Assembly (NCBI RefSeq): GCF_000974685.2
Contig: NZ_AP018738.1
Coordinates: 1,240,001-1,304,000 of the forward strand
Source: Ferriphaselus amnicola
GTDB taxonomy: Bacteria > Pseudomonadota > Gammaproteobacteria > Burkholderiales > Gallionellaceae
Direction: 5' to 3'
DNA: 64,000 bases
In this document: one piece after another, positions 61,518-64,000 of the stretch
Layout: the number at the start of each line of letters is the position of its first letter
Position numbering within the stretch: the first letter of the stretch is position 1
Notes under the pieces: model-generated
What the model was told of the DNA's origin: nothing
What the model saw: only the letters and a program-made list of their open reading frames with translations
The model's database searches: none
Program-made: the position numbers and the translations under genes

Positions 61518-62132
61518 TCAGCTGCGAGTTTTGATGCCATGTAAAAATATAGGGAAGGTTTTTCTAGCCTCGTCGAGCAGACTGCGTTTGTCGTTGAAGA
61601 TAGTGATCTGCATGACCAAGCCTTGAATCATTCCGATATACAGTACTGCCGCATGCTGACTGTCCAACTCATCCGACACCAGACCTTGCTCCTTGGCAGC
61701 ATCCAATAACGTGGCGATCTTGGTTTCGTATCCTGAAATGATGGTCTGGATAAGTACGCGCAATTTGCTGCTCTTTTTGTGCAGCATTTCGGAGAACAAT
61801 AGTCTGGGAATGGCCGGATGCTTGTTGATGAAGGTGATGTGTGCAAAGAACATGCGCTCGATAGCGTCAAGCGGATCAGCCGCCTCGGAAGCCGCTTTAT
61901 CCAGTACGGACATCAGCCGGTCGCGTACCCAGTTCATAACGCCGAACCAGATGTCGTCCTTGGTGGCGAAGTGCTTGAAGATCGCCCCTTGGGTGACGTT
62001 CATAGCATCCGCCATGTCCTGAGTGGTGACGCTGTCCACCCCCCTTTCCGCTGCAAGCTCGACGGCCACACGAATAATCTCGCCCTGCCTTTCTTCCGTA
62101 GGCAAACGGCGCTTGATAATTTCCTGAGTCAT
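61518..62132 (-). CDS. TetR-family transcriptional regulator
   Basis: The 204-residue regulator has an N-terminal HTH (RGVDSVTTQDMADAMNVTQGAIFKHFATKDDIWFGVMNWVR, residues 30-70) and a helical ligand domain. It lies 19 bases behind the ABC transporter genes and upstream of the cytochromes, so it probably controls this cluster. GGAGAA precedes the start. Confidence 0.92.
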   Translation of the reverse strand: MTQEIIKRRLPTEERQGEIIRVAVELAAERGVDSVTTQDMADAMNVTQGAIFKHFATKDDIWFGVMNWVRDRLMSVLDKAASEAADPLDAIERMFFAHITFINKHPAIPRLLFSEMLHKKSSKLRVLIQTIISGYETKIATLLDAAKEQGLVSDELDSQHAAVLYIGMIQGLVMQITIFNDKRSLLDEARKTFPIFLHGIKTRS

Positions 62133-62151
62133 TTCGTTCTCCTGTTAATTT

Positions 62152-62859
62152 CTAAGCTGGGCGCCCCTCGCCCGCTTCTTCATAGGTGCGGCCATCGCGA
62201 ATGTGATAAATACGCTTGAATGTTGGAATAATCTTTTCATCATGCGTCACCACGATAATGGCAGTTTGGTATTGCCCCGCCATCCGGTTAAGGATGCGCA
62301 CCACGTTGAGAGCGCGTTCGCTATCCAGCGGTGCGGTGGGTTCATCGGCTAAAATCACCGGCGGGCGATTCGCCAGTGCGCGTGCAATCGCCACGCGTTG
62401 CTGCTCGCCACCGGAAAGCTGAGAGACCTGTGCCTTGGCGCGATGACCGACATCCAAAGCAGCCAGCAACTCTCTGGCCCGCTCACGCGCTTGAACATCA
62501 GGAACACCAGCCAGCATGGGCAGCAAGGCGATATTGTCGGTAACATCCAGAAACGGGATCAAATAGGGTGCCTGGAACACGAAGCCTATCCGATCCCTGC
62601 GCAATACACGCAAGTCGTCGATCTTCCAGGTCTGATCAAATACGATATCGCCACCAAGCTGCATCTTCCCGGCAGTCGGCTCAATGACTGCCCCCAGACA
62701 TTTCAGCAGCGTGCTCTTGCCCGAGCCGCTCGGCCCAACCAGCCCGACAACCTCGCCGGGCCAGATCGTCATATCCACGCCCTTCAGGGCATCGACGGCA
62801 GTATCGCCCTCGCCATAGCGCTTGCTGAGATTCTCAATATGGATTGCGGGTTGGTTCAT
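62152..62859 (-). CDS. ABC transporter ATP-binding protein (MacB/DevA type)
   Basis: The 235-residue ATPase has Walker A GPSGSGKSTLLKCLGA, signature LSGGEQQRVAIARALAN, Walker B PVILADEPTAPLDSE and the H-loop VVTHDEK. It starts at 62859 (MNQPAIHIENLSKRYGEGDTAVDALKG); the longer frame upstream lies in the permease. It pairs with the FtsX-like permease to export a substrate or act on an envelope process; the substrate is not shown. Confidence 0.92.
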   Translation of the reverse strand: MNQPAIHIENLSKRYGEGDTAVDALKGVDMTIWPGEVVGLVGPSGSGKSTLLKCLGAVIEPTAGKMQLGGDIVFDQTWKIDDLRVLRRDRIGFVFQAPYLIPFLDVTDNIALLPMLAGVPDVQARERARELLAALDVGHRAKAQVSQLSGGEQQRVAIARALANRPPVILADEPTAPLDSERALNVVRILNRMAGQYQTAIIVVTHDEKIIPTFKRIYHIRDGRTYEEAGEGRPA

Positions 62860-62863
62860 GCTA

Positions 62864-64000
62864 TCAACCTCCAATCGCCGTCGCCGGATCAACTCGCAAG
62901 GCTGCGCGAATCGCAAAGATGCTGGCGATTGAGCAGATCAGCATGACCAGCACGAAACCTCTCAGTGCATCCCCCGGAATGAGCAGCACGTATTTAGGGA
63001 ACAGCGGCGCCCATAGCGTGGCCGAAGTTTTGCCAACAACGAAGCCGATCAGCCCCAGCCCCAGTGCCTGCTGCAACACCATTCCGCCGATCGTTTGGTC
63101 ACTGGCTCCGACCAGCTTGAGCACAGCGATCTCGCGGATCTTGTTCATAGTCATGGTGTAGATGATGAAGGCAACGATGGCAGCGCTGACGATAGCCAGA
63201 ATTACCAGGAACATGAAAATTTGTTTGGACGAGGTGGCGATTAATCGGGCGACCAGAATTTCTTCCATTTGATCCTTGGTATAGGCCTGCAAGTGTTTCC
63301 AGCGCCGGATGTCGCTGGCCACTTGTTCTGCCTCGAAACCCGGCCTGACCCGTACAAGCACCGCATTGACCATGTGACTGGAACTCTGTGCGGCGAGGAC
63401 GACGTTCAGTGCGCTAGTCGAGCCTGGACGGTTGAGCGCAGGATTCGCTGTCGTTCGCGCGCGCTCATTGAGCAGTGCATCATTGTCTTTGAGGTATTGT
63501 ACTTCCTGCGCATCTTTCAGCGGGACGAATACCATCGGATCGCCGCTGGAAGAAACCATGCGGCGCGTCAGCCCGACCACAGTGAATTGATGACGACGAA
63601 TCTGGACACGATCTCCCAAATTTAGCCCGGTTTTAACATCGGCCAGCGCTTCGTAGTGAGACTGTGCAATCGGTCGCCCGGACACCAGATACTCCGGATT
63701 ACCGGGTCGATCCGGCTCGATACCGACGAGCATGATACGCACCTCCTTGCCTTGATGCTGTATCTGCATCGTCAGATAGGCAACGTTGCCTGCTTCCATT
63801 ACACCGGGCTGCCCGAGTAGATCACGCACAACATCGTCATGAATGCTGGAAGGCTCAGCATACGGCCCCAGTGTATCTTGCTGTACCACCCACAAGTCTG
63901 CGCCCGCATTGGCGATCAGTACTTTGGCATCGTCTACCATGCCACGATAAACGCCTGCCATCGTCAAGGTGACACCAATCAGCAAGCCGAGCCCGACACC
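62864..64000 (-). CDS. ABC transporter permease (FtsX/DevC type), partial
   Basis: At least 378 residues are encoded; the true start lies beyond the right edge. A periplasmic domain (ANAGADLWVVQQDTLGPYAEPSSI ... RRMVSSSGDPMVFVPL) is followed by three membrane segments (IFMFLVILAIVSAAIVAFIIYTM, GGMVLQQALGLGLIGFVVGKTSA, GFVLVMLICSIASIFAIRAALRVDPATAIGG). This is the MacB/DevC layout. The gene lies 4 bases before the ATPase; a membrane-fusion partner would be expected further right. Confidence 0.9.
   Translation of the reverse strand, partial: GVGLGLLIGVTLTMAGVYRGMVDDAKVLIANAGADLWVVQQDTLGPYAEPSSIHDDVVRDLLGQPGVMEAGNVAYLTMQIQHQGKEVRIMLVGIEPDRPGNPEYLVSGRPIAQSHYEALADVKTGLNLGDRVQIRRHQFTVVGLTRRMVSSSGDPMVFVPLKDAQEVQYLKDNDALLNERARTTANPALNRPGSTSALNVVLAAQSSSHMVNAVLVRVRPGFEAEQVASDIRRWKHLQAYTKDQMEEILVARLIATSSKQIFMFLVILAIVSAAIVAFIIYTMTMNKIREIAVLKLVGASDQTIGGMVLQQALGLGLIGFVVGKTSATLWAPLFPKYVLLIPGDALRGFVLVMLICSIASIFAIRAALRVDPATAIGG

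Noticed and set aside
1-64000. CRISPR array
   Set aside because: No run of regularly spaced identical repeats was seen anywhere; the repeats present are isolated hairpins or short operator-like sites.

Overview
The window looks like a chromosome segment of a betaproteobacterium, probably of the Nitrosomonadales (Gallionella- or Methylophilus-like lineages). The evidence is the host gene order gyrA-serC-serA next to ompA-ubiG-gph-ssrA, moderate to high GC, c'-type cytochromes and an oxygen-dependent B12 gene (bluB). The genus is inference; I could not run a search.

Layout. (1) 1-6688: host housekeeping genes. serA (partial), serC and gyrA lie on the minus strand. An OmpA-family lipoprotein-like gene, ubiG, gph and the tmRNA gene ssrA lie on the plus strand. 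(2) About 6690-44600: a nearly complete siphovirus-type prophage lying directly behind the 3' end of ssrA. Its parts in order are a serine-recombinase module (minus), an S24 (LexA/CI-like) repressor with a leaderless promoter, two unknown genes transcribed with the repressor, a HEPN-type gene, a replication module (AAA ATPase, SSB-like protein, RecB-like nuclease, primase-helicase, RuvC-like resolvase, ParB-methylase fusion), HNH and terminase, an HK97-type head, connectors, a tail with a -1 frameshift chaperone, a tail-tip block in the order known from gene transfer agents, and lysis genes. A toxin-antitoxin pair sits antisense inside the tail operon. (3) 44675-56410: an 11-gene vitamin B12 operon on the minus strand behind a cobalamin riboswitch: btuB, a BtuM-like importer, cobO, cobB, bluB, cbiB, a cobD-cobQ fusion, cobU, cobT, cobC, cobS. 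It covers uptake, adenosylation, nucleotide-loop assembly and lower-ligand synthesis, but no corrin-ring steps. (4) 56581-59946: a four-gene operon (XRE plus M78 peptidase, PIN-like nuclease, unknown, HNH nuclease) with its own operator-promoter; it is a candidate defence or toxin-antitoxin system. (5) 59950-60540: a scar holding a decayed copy of the ssrA 3' end, a terminator, a diverged copy of the prophage's left end and the last 30 codons of a second copy of its HTH gene. (6) 60540-64000: two c-type cytochromes, a TetR regulator and an ABC exporter (permease partial), all minus.

Main points for a second look. The ssrA 3' end appears twice, at 6.6 and 60.1 kb, each followed by a terminator and a related recombinase-module end, which implies repeated insertion at ssrA. 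A roughly 90-base hairpin repeat has entered the coding sequence of the cobD-cobQ fusion twice without breaking the frame, and its core recurs behind the capsid gene. An exactly centred nested palindrome lies between the primase-helicase and resolvase genes and may be the phage origin. The repressor-linked gene pair (10180-12383), the HEPN gene beside it and the four-gene operon at 56.6-59.9 kb are the best candidates for undescribed systems.
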